NCBI GenBank assembly: GCA_947502305.1
Contig: CANMZA010000001.1
Location: 930,001-994,000, forward strand
DNA from: an uncultured Erythrobacter sp.
GTDB lineage: Bacteria; Pseudomonadota; Alphaproteobacteria; Sphingomonadales; Sphingomonadaceae
Length of the DNA stretch: 64,000 bases
Reading direction: 5' to 3'
The notes beneath the pieces are model-generated. The model searched no databases. It worked only from the letters and a program-made list of their open reading frames with translations, and was not told the origin of the DNA. The stretch's first letter is position 1. Every line of letters starts with the position of its first letter. Below are positions 1 to 9,188 of this stretch, piece after piece. The position numbers were made by a program, and so were the translations under genes.

Positions 1-86
1 GTGTTCTTTCCCGTCTCGGGTGATTTTAACTTCAGCGATTCACGCGTTAATCACGGCGTAAATCTGGGCCTGTCATTACGGCTGTG

Positions 87-920
87 ATGGTGACGTTTCG
101 ATTCGCTTTTGTCCTGGTAATTTGCGCGCTTTCCGCGGCGTTCCCTGCTGCTGCGCGGGCAGAGGTGAAGGCGCTGCTGGTAGGGTCAAATTATGAAAGC
201 GCGGAGAATGAGGCATTGCGGCTTGCCAATCCGCTGGCTGATCTCAGGATCGTCGCATCCGCTTTGCGCGGAACCAGCGTGGCTGATCTTTCGGTGTTGG
301 AGGAGCCTTCTGGTCAAGAATGGCGAGAAGGTTTGGACACGTGGCTCGATACGCTAACCGGCGATGACATTGGCCTGTTCTATTTTGCCGGGCACGGGTT
401 TCAGATTGAGGGGCACAATTTCCTGATGAGCTCGGACGGGAAATCACTCGTCCCGCTGGATTCGCTCGTCAGCAAAATCACCGAACGTGCGCGCGGGGCG
501 GTGATCATCATCGATGCCTGCCGCAACAACCCCTATTTCGATGCAGAACCCGACGATGCGATTGAGATTGTTGAGATCGCGGGCGCGACGCGCGGCATCA
601 ATTATGTGACCTTTTCCGATATCAGCACCTCTACCGGCGGTCTGGCGCAGCTGGGCAATTTGCGCGGGCTTTCGGCGGTGGCGTTTTTCTCCACCGAACC
701 GGGCAATGTCGCTGAAGACGGCCCCAATCCGGGCAAAGGCAGCCCCTTTGCGATCGAATTTGCGAAACAAATCGACCGCCGCCAATCGCTTGATGAAGTG
801 TTTCGCAAGACCGCCATCGCGGTGACGGCGCGCACTGAAAATCGCCAATCACCGTGGCGTCAGGGTGATCTGGCGTTCAATGTCTTTGTCTCTGGCATGC
901 GGGCCTTGCCGATCCCATGA
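87..920 (+). CDS. secreted caspase-like (peptidase C14 family) protein
   Basis: Probable exported cysteine peptidase of the caspase/metacaspase fold. Numbering from ATG 87, a signal peptide covers about residues 1-25 (hydrophobic run ending in AAARA). The p20-like core follows: LLVGSNY at the first strand, then YFAGHGF with the candidate catalytic His103, then IIDACRNNP with candidate Cys145. Both dyad residues are present, so the protein is probably active. No C-terminal repeat or enzymatic domain follows, so this is a short single-domain form. A GTG at 84 is an alternative start one codon upstream. The stop overlaps the next gene by 4 bases (ATGA), so the two are probably co-translated. The substrate is unknown. 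Family assignment is secure; the periplasmic location is inferred from the signal peptide. Confidence 0.8.
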   Translation: MVTFRFAFVLVICALSAAFPAAARAEVKALLVGSNYESAENEALRLANPLADLRIVASALRGTSVADLSVLEEPSGQEWREGLDTWLDTLTGDDIGLFYFAGHGFQIEGHNFLMSSDGKSLVPLDSLVSKITERARGAVIIIDACRNNPYFDAEPDDAIEIVEIAGATRGINYVTFSDISTSTGGLAQLGNLRGLSAVAFFSTEPGNVAEDGPNPGKGSPFAIEFAKQIDRRQSLDEVFRKTAIAVTARTENRQSPWRQGDLAFNVFVSGMRALPIP

Positions 921-1636
921 TGTTGCGCTTCGCCTTTGCGGCCTTGGGCCTTGGCAGTTTGCTTGCGGGCTGTGATGCGTTTGAACAGAACGCCGATCGC
1001 CCGGAAACGGCGCTGGAATTTCCAGAGCCTGACCGGCCCGTTTCCAAGGTCGTATCCAACCAGTTTTCCAACGAAGACGCCCGCGACGAACGCGGCGAGG
1101 CGCAGCAAGTCATGGATCTGGCCAATATTGCGCCGGGCATGACCGTCGCCGATATTGGCGCGGGCGAGGGGTATTACACCGTCCGTCTGGCGCAGCGTGT
1201 CGGCGAAGATGGCCGCGTATTGGCACAGGATATTGACCGCGAGGCGCTTGAGCGGCTTGGCCGGCGGGTTGAGCGCGAGCGGCTTGAGAATATTTCGATC
1301 AAGCTGGGCGAGGCCGACGATCCGCAATTGCCGGATGACAGTTTTGACCGCATCTTCCTTGTCCATATGTATCACGAAGTGACCGAGCCTTACGCCTTTT
1401 TGTGGCGGATGTGGCCGGCGCTGGCAGAGGGCGGGCAGATCATCGTCGTCGATGTTGACCGGCCCACCAATTCCCACGGCATCCCGCCCGCGCTGTTGTT
1501 CTGCGAATTTGCGGCGGTTGGGTATAATCTGGTCGAATTTGTTGAGCGGCCAGATCTCAAAAGCTATTTCGCGCGGTTTGAACGCGGCGAGGAAAAGAGC
1601 GCTGTTGAGGCGATCGAGGCTTGCAATAACGCCTGA
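917..1636 (+). CDS. lipoprotein SAM-dependent methyltransferase
   Basis: 239 residues. The N-terminus is a lipoprotein signal: a hydrophobic run followed by the lipobox LAGC with Cys19, and Asp at the next position. The rest is a class I methyltransferase: motif I is VADIGAGEGYYT, the acidic end of strand 2 is in AQDID, and FDRIFLVHMYHEV is the motif IV region. Similar exported methyltransferase-fold proteins occur in Proteobacteria, but S-adenosylmethionine is cytosolic, so an active enzyme outside the inner membrane is puzzling. The Asp after the lipid Cys is an inner-membrane retention signal in enterics; whether this holds here is unknown. It overlaps the caspase-like gene by 4 bases, which suggests a shared role. 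Fold assignment is firm; substrate and activity are unknown. Confidence 0.8.
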   Translation: MMLRFAFAALGLGSLLAGCDAFEQNADRPETALEFPEPDRPVSKVVSNQFSNEDARDERGEAQQVMDLANIAPGMTVADIGAGEGYYTVRLAQRVGEDGRVLAQDIDREALERLGRRVERERLENISIKLGEADDPQLPDDSFDRIFLVHMYHEVTEPYAFLWRMWPALAEGGQIIVVDVDRPTNSHGIPPALLFCEFAAVGYNLVEFVERPDLKSYFARFERGEEKSAVEAIEACNNA

Positions 1637-1693
1637 TTAAGCGGCGGAAAATTGCACAAGCGTGAGGATAAGTCGGCCCGCCGACGTGCAATT

Positions 1694-1710
1694 ATGAACC
1701 AGTGGTTCAT
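1694..1710. promoter_or_regulatory. 17-base palindrome upstream of fabA, candidate operator
   Basis: ATGAACCAGTGGTTCAT is a perfect inverted repeat of 8 bases around a single central G. It lies 77 bases before the fabA start, in the 151-base gap that must hold the fabAB promoter. A TATAAA at 1753-1758 could be the -10 box, but no clear -35 was seen. TetR-type regulators of unsaturated fatty acid genes (DesT, FabR) bind palindromes with TGAAC/GTTCA half-sites, so an operator is plausible. The regulator is not in the window. Confidence 0.5.
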
Positions 1711-1787
1711 GTGCCCTTCCACTCGGCAAGACGTGATGCTAGGCGCGGACCCTATAAAATCATCAAAAATCAGGGGTACCGCCGAGG

Positions 1788-2297
1788 ATGACAGACTATC
1801 CAACCAGTTTTGACCGCGAAGATTTGCTAAAATGCGCACGCGGTGAATTGTTCGGCCCCGGCAATGCACAATTGCCAGAACCGCCAATGCTGATGATGGA
1901 CCGGATCACCGATATTTCCGGGGATGGCGGGCCGCATGGCAAGGGGCATGTGGTCGCAGAATTCGATATCAAGCCAGAGCTTTGGTTCTTCGATTGTCAT
2001 TTTCCCGGCAACCCGATCATGCCCGGCTGTTTGGGCCTAGATGGTCTTTGGCAGCTGACCGGATTTAATCTGGGTTGGCGCGGTTGGCAGGGGCGCGGTT
2101 ATGCCTTGGGCGTGGGCGAAGTTAAGCTGACCGGCATGGTGCGACCTGACCGGAAAAAACTCACGTATTTCGTTGATTTCACCAAAGCGGTGCAGACCCG
2201 GCGTTTGACGATGGGTGTGGCCGATGGCCGTGTTGAGGCCGATGGCGAGGTCATCTATCAAGTGAAAGACATGAAAGTCGCGCTGTCTGAAGCGTAA
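1788..2297 (+). CDS. fabA: 3-hydroxydecanoyl-ACP dehydratase/isomerase FabA
   Basis: Dehydrates 3-hydroxyacyl-ACP and isomerises trans-2-decenoyl-ACP to cis-3-decenoyl-ACP, the branch point of anaerobic unsaturated fatty acid synthesis in the cytosol. The 169-residue protein has the normal family length. The hot-dog active-site motif is [20 protein letters not shown], giving catalytic His71 and Asp85 (E. coli His70/Asp84). The ATG at 1788 is preceded closely by GAGG. fabB follows after 44 bases, the usual fabA-fabB pair, and fabI comes next, so all three are probably one operon controlled from the gap that carries the palindrome at 1694-1710. Confidence 0.97.
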   Translation: MTDYPTSFDREDLLKCARGELFGPGNAQLPEPPMLMMDRITDISGDGGPHGKGHVVAEFDIKPELWFFDCHFPGNPIMPGCLGLDGLWQLTGFNLGWRGWQGRGYALGVGEVKLTGMVRPDRKKLTYFVDFTKAVQTRRLTMGVADGRVEADGEVIYQVKDMKVALSEA

Positions 2298-2341
2298 GTT
2301 TCGCAAGCGCGAAGCCGGGTCAAATTTTTAAGGGGAAGAGC

Positions 2342-3571
2342 ATGCGGCGTGTTGTCGTCACTGGACTGGGGATTGTATCCTCAATTGGCAACAATCAGGC
2401 GGAGGTGCTGGCCTCGCTCAAAGCGGGAAAATCCGGCATCACCTTTAATGAGGCGATGGCGGAGCACGGCTTTCGCTCTCAGATCGCTGGCGCGGTTGAC
2501 CTTGATATTAAAGAGCATGTTGAAAAACGCACTTTGCGTTTCATGGGGCCGGGCGCGGCCTATGCCCATATCGCGATGGGCCAAGCGATTGCGGATGCGG
2601 GCCTAGAGGAAAGCGACGTTATCAACCCGATGACGGGCGTGATCGCCGGGTCTGGCGGGCCGTCCACTTCGGCGATGTTGGCGGCGCATCAAACCGTGCT
2701 GAGCAGCGGTGCGACCAAACGTGTCGGGCCGTTCGCCGTGCCTAAAACCATGTCCTCCACCGTCAGCGCGAACCTTGCGACGGCCTATCAAATCAAGGGG
2801 ATGAATTTCTCGATCACGTCGGCCTGTTCCACTTCGCTGCATTGCATTGGCATGGCGGCGCAGCAGATCGCGCTGGGCCAGCAAGACATTATGTTTGGCG
2901 GCGGCGGTGAGGAATTGGATTGGACATTGTCCTGCCTGTTCGATGCGATGGGCGCGATGTCGAGCAAATATAACGACACGCCAGAGCGCGCATCGCGGGC
3001 GTTTGATGCGGACCGTGATGGTTTCGTAATTGGCGGCGGCGGCGCGATGGTTGTTCTGGAAAGCCTGGAGCATGCGCAGGCTCGCGGCGCGAAGATCTAC
3101 GCCGAAGTCACCGGATTTGCGGCGACATCCGATGGCGCGGATATGGTCGCGCCCTCTGGCGAAGGCGGCGAACGCGCGATGCGCGGCGCTTTGCGGACGC
3201 TGAGCGAGGACCGGGCGGTGAGTTACATCAACGCCCACGGCACATCGACGCCGGTTGGCGATGTCGGCGAAATTGAGGCGGTGCGCCGCGTGTTTGGCGA
3301 AGGCAAAACCCCGCCGGTCAGTTCGACCAAATCAATGACCGGCCACAGCCAAGGGGCCACCGGTGCGCAAGAGGCGATTTATTGCCTGCTCGCGCTGGAG
3401 AATGATTTCATCATCCCGTCGATCAATGTCGAAACGCTTGATCCGGCATTGAAGCCGGAAGAGATTGCGACACAGATCGTTGAGAATGCCGGTCTTGATA
3501 CGGTGATGACCAATTCCTTCGGCTTTGGCGGCACGAATGGTTCAATGCTGCTGTCGAAATTCCGCGGGTGA
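2342..3571 (+). CDS. fabB: beta-ketoacyl-ACP synthase I FabB
   Basis: Condenses malonyl-ACP with the cis-3-decenoyl product of FabA and with later intermediates, elongating unsaturated chains. 409 residues, normal for KAS I. The thiolase-fold catalytic triad is visible: Cys162 in [10 protein letters not shown], a His in [11 protein letters not shown] and a His in [14 protein letters not shown], close to E. coli numbering (163/298/333). The C-terminal NSFGFGGTN motif is intact. A good ribosome site, AAGGGGAAGAGC, precedes ATG 2342. It is called FabB rather than FabF because of the pairing with fabA and the STS triplet after the active Cys. Confidence 0.96.
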   Translation: MRRVVVTGLGIVSSIGNNQAEVLASLKAGKSGITFNEAMAEHGFRSQIAGAVDLDIKEHVEKRTLRFMGPGAAYAHIAMGQAIADAGLEESDVINPMTGVIAGSGGPSTSAMLAAHQTVLSSGATKRVGPFAVPKTMSSTVSANLATAYQIKGMNFSITSACSTSLHCIGMAAQQIALGQQDIMFGGGGEELDWTLSCLFDAMGAMSSKYNDTPERASRAFDADRDGFVIGGGGAMVVLESLEHAQARGAKIYAEVTGFAATSDGADMVAPSGEGGERAMRGALRTLSEDRAVSYINAHGTSTPVGDVGEIEAVRRVFGEGKTPPVSSTKSMTGHSQGATGAQEAIYCLLALENDFIIPSINVETLDPALKPEEIATQIVENAGLDTVMTNSFGFGGTNGSMLLSKFRG

Positions 3572-3600
3572 TTTTCGGCTCTGGATAGGGTGACATAAAT

Positions 3601-4401
3601 ATGGGCGTTGAAACGGGCATGTTGGCAGGAAAACGCGGCCTCATCATGGGTGTCGCCAATGACCGTTCGATTGCTTGGGGCATTGCAAAGGCTTGCGCTG
3701 AGGCGGGGGCTGAACTGGCCTTCACCTATCAGGGCGAGGGATTTGGCAAGCGCTTAGAACCGCTGGCGGCGAGCGTGGGTTCTGATTTCATGCTGGACGT
3801 GGATGTCACCGATGACGCCTCGCTCGATGCTGCTTTTGGCGCGCTGAAAGAACGCTGGGGGACCATCGACTTTGTCGTCCATGCCATTGCATTTGCGGAT
3901 AAATCTGAATTGTCGGGCCGGTTTCTCGACACATCGCGGGACAATTTCAAAACCTGTCTTGATATCTCCGCCTACAGCCTGATCGAAGTCACGCGCCGCG
4001 CGCATCCGATGATGGTCGAAAATGGCGGCACGGTGCTCACGCTAAGCTATCTTGGCGCGGAACGTGTGACCCCGAATTACAATGTGATGGGGGTTGCGAA
4101 GGCAGCGCTTGAATCGGCGGTGCGCTACATGGCCAATGACCTTGGCCCAGAAGGTATCCGCGTCAACGCTATCAGCCCCGGCCCGATGAAAACATTGGCC
4201 ATGTCCGCTATTGGCGGCGCGCGCAGCACGTATCGGCACACCGACACCAATGCGCCGCTGCGTAGCAATGCGACGCTGGAGGCGGTGGGCGGCACGGCAG
4301 TGTATCTGTGCAGCGATGCCGGGGCCTGCACCACGGGTGAAGTGTTGCATGTCGATGGCGGGTTCCATGTGCTGGGGATGCCGCAATTTGAGAATTTGTA
4401 A
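3601..4401 (+). CDS. fabI: enoyl-ACP reductase (NADH) FabI
   Basis: Last reductive step of each fatty acid elongation cycle, using NADH. The 266-residue short-chain-dehydrogenase fold begins with GKRGLIMGVANDRSIAWGIA, the divergent nucleotide-binding motif typical of FabI. The catalytic residues follow the FabI spacing: Tyr150, Tyr160 and Lys167 (E. coli 146/156/163). ATG 3601 is used; an in-frame ATG at 3619 would leave out six residues that are not conserved in the family. It lies 29 bases after fabB in the same direction. This is the class of reductase targeted by triclosan and isoniazid-like inhibitors. Confidence 0.96.
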   Translation: MGVETGMLAGKRGLIMGVANDRSIAWGIAKACAEAGAELAFTYQGEGFGKRLEPLAASVGSDFMLDVDVTDDASLDAAFGALKERWGTIDFVVHAIAFADKSELSGRFLDTSRDNFKTCLDISAYSLIEVTRRAHPMMVENGGTVLTLSYLGAERVTPNYNVMGVAKAALESAVRYMANDLGPEGIRVNAISPGPMKTLAMSAIGGARSTYRHTDTNAPLRSNATLEAVGGTAVYLCSDAGACTTGEVLHVDGGFHVLGMPQFENL

Positions 4402-4415
4402 GGGGCGGTGTTGCG

Positions 4416-4886
4416 GTGAGAATTCGGGCTACTGATTTGACCGAACCGGCGGTGGCCGCGCTGCTTACCTTGCACCACGCCGAAATGGAGCAATCCTCTC
4501 CGCCGGGCACATGCCACGTGCTCGATCTGAGCGGATTGCGATCCCCCAATATCGAAGTTTTTGCGGCGTGGAGCGAGAGCGGCGCTGATGAGGCGGAGCA
4601 ATTGCTGGCGATTGGGGCGCTTAAACAGCATGATGGTTTTGGCGAGATCAAAAGCATGCGGGCGCATCCCGATGCGCGCGGCACGGGCGCGGGCAGGGCG
4701 ATGCTGGAACATTTGCTCGCTCGCGCGCGCGAATTGGGTTTTGCTACGGTGAAATTGGAAACGGGATCGGGCGAAGTGTTTGAGGCGGCGCTTGGCCTCT
4801 ACCGCGCATTTGGGTTTGAGCCTTGCGAGCCGTTTGCCGGGTATGAGCCGGGCGAGTTTAATCAATTGTTTGCGCTGGATTTATGA
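4416..4886 (+). CDS. GNAT family N-acetyltransferase
   Basis: 156-residue acetyl-CoA-dependent acetyltransferase. The acetyl-CoA loop is visible as MRAHPDARGTGAGRAMLEHLLARAR (R/Q-x-x-G-x-G/A pattern), followed by a strand with KLETGSGEVFEAALGLYRAFGFE, the usual C-terminal GNAT signature in which the side chain of Tyr can act as acid. It resembles the YsnE/PsiE-type small acetyltransferases; the acceptor is unknown. The start is GTG 4416 after a G-rich stretch. The stop overlaps the next gene by 4 bases (ATGA). Confidence 0.85.
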   Translation: MRIRATDLTEPAVAALLTLHHAEMEQSSPPGTCHVLDLSGLRSPNIEVFAAWSESGADEAEQLLAIGALKQHDGFGEIKSMRAHPDARGTGAGRAMLEHLLARARELGFATVKLETGSGEVFEAALGLYRAFGFEPCEPFAGYEPGEFNQLFALDL

Positions 4887-5581
4887 CGGCTAAAGCGCCG
4901 CCAATTTCGCTGTTTTTGCGAGAGCTTCCCTATACAGCGCAAATTGTCGCCAGCCCATTTCGGCGCGTAAAGCCGCTTGGCCAAACGCGCGCCGATGGTG
5001 CGCCAGTGTTGGTTTTTCCGGGCATTCTTTCCAGCGATAGTTCAACCTCTTTACTGCGGCGAACATTCAATGCGGCGGGCTATCACTCCTATCCTTCCGA
5101 CATGGGTTTCGTCACGGGGATCACACCGGCGGCGTTTGCGAAAGCAGAAGCGCGCCTCCTTCACCTCCACCGTGAAGAAAGGCGCAAGGTTGCCTTGGTG
5201 GGATGGAGCCTGGGCGGGTTATATGCCCGCGTTCTCGCGCAGCGTCTGCCAGAATGCGTCTCTATGGTTATGACGTTAGGCTCGCCTTTTTCAGGAAGTC
5301 GCCGTGCGAACAACGCTTGGCGATTGTACGAAGCGATCAACAATCACAAAGTGGATGCGCCCGATCTGCCCGATGATCCAAGCGTGAAACCTCCCGTCCA
5401 TACGGTTGCGGTTTGGTCCGCCAATGACGGAGTGATCGCACCTGAATGTGCCAAGGGCGCGCCGGATGAGCGTGATGTTGAAATTGAGGTGCCGACAAAG
5501 CACTTTGCATTCGGGGCGCAGCGGCAGTCTATTGATACCATCATCCGCATTCTTGATGAGCAATTGCCCGCCGCGTTGTAA
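4883..5581 (+). CDS. alpha/beta hydrolase, lipase-like
   Basis: 232 residues. The nucleophile elbow is GWSLGG with Ser109; later SANDGVI supplies a likely acid and KHFAFG a likely base. An oxyanion-type VFPGILSSDSST stretch lies near residue 45. This arrangement fits lipase/esterase-like or PGAP1-like hydrolases. No signal peptide is obvious, so it is probably cytosolic. It is translationally coupled to the upstream acetyltransferase. It ends 6 bases before the 3' end of the converging dehydrogenase gene. Substrate unknown. Confidence 0.8.
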   Translation: MTAKAPPISLFLRELPYTAQIVASPFRRVKPLGQTRADGAPVLVFPGILSSDSSTSLLRRTFNAAGYHSYPSDMGFVTGITPAAFAKAEARLLHLHREERRKVALVGWSLGGLYARVLAQRLPECVSMVMTLGSPFSGSRRANNAWRLYEAINNHKVDAPDLPDDPSVKPPVHTVAVWSANDGVIAPECAKGAPDERDVEIEVPTKHFAFGAQRQSIDTIIRILDEQLPAAL

Positions 5582-5587
5582 TGCGAA

Positions 5588-6622
5588 TTACCGCCCAACC
5601 AGCGCCGTCAGCACTTGGTCCGGCGGCCGGTGTCCATCGGCCCAAAAGCGGATATTGGCGATCACCTTTTCCCCGGATGCCTCGCGCCCTTCTGCGGTGG
5701 CGCTGCCGATATGGGGCAGGGTCATGACATTGGGGTGATCGAGCAAGCGGCGATCCACGCGCGGCTCGTCAGGATACACATCGAGACCCGCGCCAACCAA
5801 GTGCCCGCTGTGAAGGGCGTCGATCATGGCTTCTTGGTCGATCAATTCGCCGCGCGCAGTGTTGATGATGCTTGCGCCCGGCTTCATCAATGCGAACCGG
5901 CGCGCATCCATCATGCCGCGCGTTTCATCTGTCAGCGGGCAATGCAGCGTCAGAATATCCGCCTCTGCCACCAACGTATCAAGATCCGCGACGAAGCGGG
6001 CGCTGAGCATGCTCTCCACTGCGCCCGGCAGAGGGCGGCGATTGGTGTAGGCGACCTCTAAGCCAAAGGCGCGGGCGCGGTGCGCGACAGCCTGACCAAT
6101 GCGGCCCATGCCGACAATGCCCAACACTTTGCCGCCCAATTTTCGGCCCAGCATCCCCGATGGTGCCCATCCGGTCCAGTCGCCGCGCCGCACCAATCCG
6201 GTCCCCTCGCGGATGCGGCGGGGCACGCCGATAATTCCGGCCATCGCAATATCGGCGGTGTCATCGGTGAAAACGCCCGGCGTGTTGGTGACCTTAATCC
6301 CGCGCGCGGCGGCAGCGGACAGGTCGATATGTTCGGTGCCCGCCCCAAAATTCGCGATCAGGCGCAATCTGTCGCCTGCCCCTGCGATCAATTCTGCGTC
6401 GATACGGTCGGTCACGGTCGGCACCAACACATCGCAATCGGCCATTGCGGCGGTTAAATCTTCGCGGCTCATCGGAGCGTCATCTGTGTTGAGCGTTGCA
6501 TCGAAGAGTTCGCTCATCCGTGCCTCAACACTGGGCATCAATTGCCGTGTCACGGTGACTTTCGGCGTGTGAGCCAGCGGTTTGCGCGCAGGAGCGGGCG
6601 TGGTGGGTTGTGTTTCGGCCAT
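5588..6622 (-). CDS. D-isomer-specific 2-hydroxyacid dehydrogenase (glyoxylate/hydroxypyruvate reductase-like)
   Basis: 344-residue NAD(P)-dependent dehydrogenase that reversibly reduces 2-oxoacids such as glyoxylate or hydroxypyruvate. The Rossmann motif is GIVGMGRIGQA. The catalytic set is in order: Arg in INTARGELID, Glu in DVYPDEP and His in LPHIGSAT. The first ~25 residues are Pro/Ala rich and outside the family fold, but ATG 6622 is the only good start. The YTNRRPL region after the second strand suggests an NADP preference as in GhrB-like enzymes; this is a guess. Convergent with the upstream hydrolase; divergent from the SH3 gene. Confidence 0.88.
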   Translation of the reverse strand: MAETQPTTPAPARKPLAHTPKVTVTRQLMPSVEARMSELFDATLNTDDAPMSREDLTAAMADCDVLVPTVTDRIDAELIAGAGDRLRLIANFGAGTEHIDLSAAAARGIKVTNTPGVFTDDTADIAMAGIIGVPRRIREGTGLVRRGDWTGWAPSGMLGRKLGGKVLGIVGMGRIGQAVAHRARAFGLEVAYTNRRPLPGAVESMLSARFVADLDTLVAEADILTLHCPLTDETRGMMDARRFALMKPGASIINTARGELIDQEAMIDALHSGHLVGAGLDVYPDEPRVDRRLLDHPNVMTLPHIGSATAEGREASGEKVIANIRFWADGHRPPDQVLTALVGR

Positions 6623-6746
6623 GACGCTTTCGCTAAGAGGTTTGGGGCGCCGCGGTCAAGCCGGGCTATCTCGGATTGGCACAAGGGGCATGGTCGCGGG
6701 CAATGGCGGCTTGAAAGAAGCGGCCGTCTCTGGGTATCAGCCACAT

Positions 6747-7256
6747 ATGACTGCGTTACGATCCTTTGCCGCCTTTGCTGTTACGCTCGCCGCTATGGCG
6801 ATGTTGTCTGCGATATTCGCCTCTGACGCCGCGATGGCTCAGGATCGGGAGCCGCCTTATTGGGCGACGATGCGTTTTGATGAGGTGAATATGCGCGTCG
6901 GGCCCAGTCAGGAATACCCGATTGAATGGGTATATAAGCGCGCCGGATTGCCGGTGAAGGTCGTGCGCCTGCGCGAAGGGTGGCGCTTGATCCAAGATCA
7001 TGACGGCACGCAAGGTTGGATCGCCGCGAGCCAGTTGAGACGATCAAGAGGCGCGCTGATTATTGGCGACGGCCTTGCCGCCATGCGGGAAGCGCCCACT
7101 ACGCAAAGCCCGCTGCGCTGGAATGCGGAGCCGGGGGTTGTGGGCGAATTGATGCGGTGCCGGGATAATTTTTGCGAGATCGACGTCGCTGGCCGTGCAG
7201 GCTGGGTCGCTCAGGAACGTCTATGGGGGGCGGGTGAAATAGAGCCTGCTCCATAA
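6747..7256 (+). CDS. secreted SH3 domain protein
   Basis: 169 residues from ATG 6747. The reading frame is open further upstream, but that part overlaps the divergent dehydrogenase and looks non-coding, while ATG 6747 opens directly on a signal peptide (about 30 residues ending in AMAQ). Two bacterial SH3-like units follow: MRFDEVNMRVGPSQEYPIEW (about residues 37-95) and a second, weaker one from LAAMREAPTTQSPLRW to the end. Such proteins act in the periplasm, often near peptidoglycan. It is an established conserved alphaproteobacterial family without a precise function. Confidence 0.82.
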   Translation: MTALRSFAAFAVTLAAMAMLSAIFASDAAMAQDREPPYWATMRFDEVNMRVGPSQEYPIEWVYKRAGLPVKVVRLREGWRLIQDHDGTQGWIAASQLRRSRGALIIGDGLAAMREAPTTQSPLRWNAEPGVVGELMRCRDNFCEIDVAGRAGWVAQERLWGAGEIEPAP

Positions 7257-7283
7257 TCACCCGCCGACCATTTTCTTTGACGT

Positions 7284-7682
7284 TTATTCCGCCGCTAGCG
7301 GTGTCATCTGAAGTGTGTATTTCTTGCCATTAGGGGCGGTGGTTTTAAAAGAACCGCTCTCGTTCATGGGTTCGTTGACCCAGCATTCGGCTTCACCTTC
7401 GTTGGCTTCCCAATCAAAGCAGACAGTGTCACCGTCAAAGGCGGCTGTGCCGGTGTTGGTTTCCACGCCGTTGGTTGCAGAAGTGAAGGTGCCATCAGCT
7501 GTGATCGTTGTGACGGTCACATCGGTTACGCCTTCGTCATTGGCATAGGTCCGAGTGTAAACCCCCGCACCGTCAGCATAGGTGGCCTCGGCTTCTACGG
7601 CCGCTGTGTCTTCTGCTGGTGCCTCGGCTGCGCCGCATCCGGCAAGCGCGAACACGCCCATTATCAAAGCAACTTTTTTCAT
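7284..7682 (-). CDS. small lipoprotein of unknown function
   Basis: 132 residues. Lipoprotein signal MKKVALIMGVFALAGCG with lipobox LAGC. An Ala/Glu-rich linker follows, then about 95 residues rich in Thr, Asn and Asp with two Cys (in DTVCFDW and AECWVN) that may form a disulfide. I recognise no domain. Transcribed alone, with about 150 bases of leader before the next gene. Coding is supported by the signal, composition and a clean ATG start with GGGGGAA just upstream (read on the minus strand). Confidence 0.75.
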   Translation of the reverse strand: MKKVALIMGVFALAGCGAAEAPAEDTAAVEAEATYADGAGVYTRTYANDEGVTDVTVTTITADGTFTSATNGVETNTGTAAFDGDTVCFDWEANEGEAECWVNEPMNESGSFKTTAPNGKKYTLQMTPLAAE

Positions 7683-7839
7683 TTTCTTCCCCCTGTTATG
7701 TGCCGATTTTACGGCCTCGTTTCGTGCGTTTTAAAACGCAAAGGAAGCGGCGAAGCCCGCCCCATTTGCGTTTTTTGCACTTAGCCGATGCGAATAGCAG
7801 GTGGCGCAGCGGATGACCAACGCGCAGTTCGCCGAGGTG

Positions 7840-9036
7840 TTAAAGCAGCTCCACCGCAATTGCTGTCGCTTCTCCGCCGCCGATGCACAGGCTGGCGACG
7901 CCGCGCTTCTTACCCTGCGTTTTCAGAGCGTTCAGCAGGGTCACGATGATCCGCGTGCCCGATGCGCCGATGGGGTGACCCAAAGCAGTCGCGCCGCCAT
8001 TCACGTTGATCTTGTCATGCGGGATACCGACATCGCGCATCGCAAACATGGCGACACAGGCAAACGCTTCGTTCACTTCCCACAGATCAACATCGTCGAT
8101 GCTCCAACCCGCATTGGTGAGAACTTTTTCAATCGCGCCAACCGGGGCCACGGTGAAATCTTTTGGTTCGCGCGCATGGGCGGCCATTGCGATTATTTTG
8201 GCCACGGGTGTTTGCCCGCCTGCTTTCGCCGCGCTCTCGCGGGTCAGGACCACGGCCGCCGCACCGTCAGAGATAGAGCTGGAGGTGGCCGCCGTGATGG
8301 TGCCATCCTTGGCAAATGCCGCGCGCAGGGCCGGGATTTTGTCCGGGCGGCCTTTGCCCGGTTGTTCATCCGTTTCGACGGTCACGTCGCCTTTTCGGGT
8401 GGAGAATGTGACCGGCACGACTTCGCCGTCAAACGCGCCGCTGGCAATCGCGGCATTGGCGCGGGACAGTGATTCGATGGAATAGGCATCCTGATCTTCG
8501 CGCGTAAGCTGATATTCGTCGGCGGTGTCCTGCGCGAATGTTCCCATGGCGCGGCCTTCCTCATAGGCATCTTCTAGCCCGTCGAGGAACATGTGGTCAT
8601 AGGCGGTGTCATGGCCGATCCGCGCGCCGGAACGGTGCTTCTTCAGCAGGTAAGGCGCATTGGTCATGCTCTCCATCCCGCCTGCGATCACGTAATCAAT
8701 CGTGCCGCTGGCCAGAGCCTCTGCGCCCATGATGACGGTTTGCATGCCGCTGCCGCAGACTTTGTTGACCGTGGTTGCTTCAACCGATTTGGGCAGGCCC
8801 GCTTTGATCATCGCTTGGCGCGCCGGGGCTTGCCCCAGGCCCGCTGGCAGAACGCATCCCATATAACCGCGATCAAATTTGTCCGCAGCCACACCGGACC
8901 GTTCGACCGCCGCCTTAACCGCAGTCGCGCCCAGCTGCGTTGCCGAAACATCGGACAATGCGCCCTGCATCCCGCCCATTGGCGTGCGTGCATAAGAGAG
9001 GATTACGACCGGGTCTGCGGCGGAAAACTGAGGCAT
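7840..9036 (-). CDS. acetyl-CoA C-acyltransferase (thiolase)
   Basis: 398-residue thiolase that condenses or cleaves acyl-CoA units (acetoacetyl-CoA formation or beta-oxidation). Catalytic residues are visible: Cys94 in NKVCGSGMQ, His in GATALGHPIGASG and Cys in SLCIGGGEA. The sequence is of the biosynthetic PhaA/AtoB type in length and in its GHPIGASG block, but substrate range cannot be read from sequence alone. AAGGAC precedes ATG 9036. The gene diverges from the aldehyde dehydrogenase at 9189, sharing a 152-base promoter region. Confidence 0.93.
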   Translation of the reverse strand: MPQFSAADPVVILSYARTPMGGMQGALSDVSATQLGATAVKAAVERSGVAADKFDRGYMGCVLPAGLGQAPARQAMIKAGLPKSVEATTVNKVCGSGMQTVIMGAEALASGTIDYVIAGGMESMTNAPYLLKKHRSGARIGHDTAYDHMFLDGLEDAYEEGRAMGTFAQDTADEYQLTREDQDAYSIESLSRANAAIASGAFDGEVVPVTFSTRKGDVTVETDEQPGKGRPDKIPALRAAFAKDGTITAATSSSISDGAAAVVLTRESAAKAGGQTPVAKIIAMAAHAREPKDFTVAPVGAIEKVLTNAGWSIDDVDLWEVNEAFACVAMFAMRDVGIPHDKINVNGGATALGHPIGASGTRIIVTLLNALKTQGKKRGVASLCIGGGEATAIAVELL

Positions 9037-9188
9037 GGAATGTGGTCCTTATGAGGGGAATTTAATTGCGGGGCCGATGTAGTGACACGCTTCGGCATTG
9101 GCAATCGGTGACGCGCCTGCTTGCATGCTGGCGGGGTTTGCGCGAAAGATGGTGGCAAATAAAAACGAATTATCCCGGAGACACTATC

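Noticed and set aside
444..848. Long minus-strand open frames opposite the caspase-like gene
   Set aside because: They mirror a clear coding frame, have no start signal and no recognisable domain; high-GC codon usage keeps opposite frames open.
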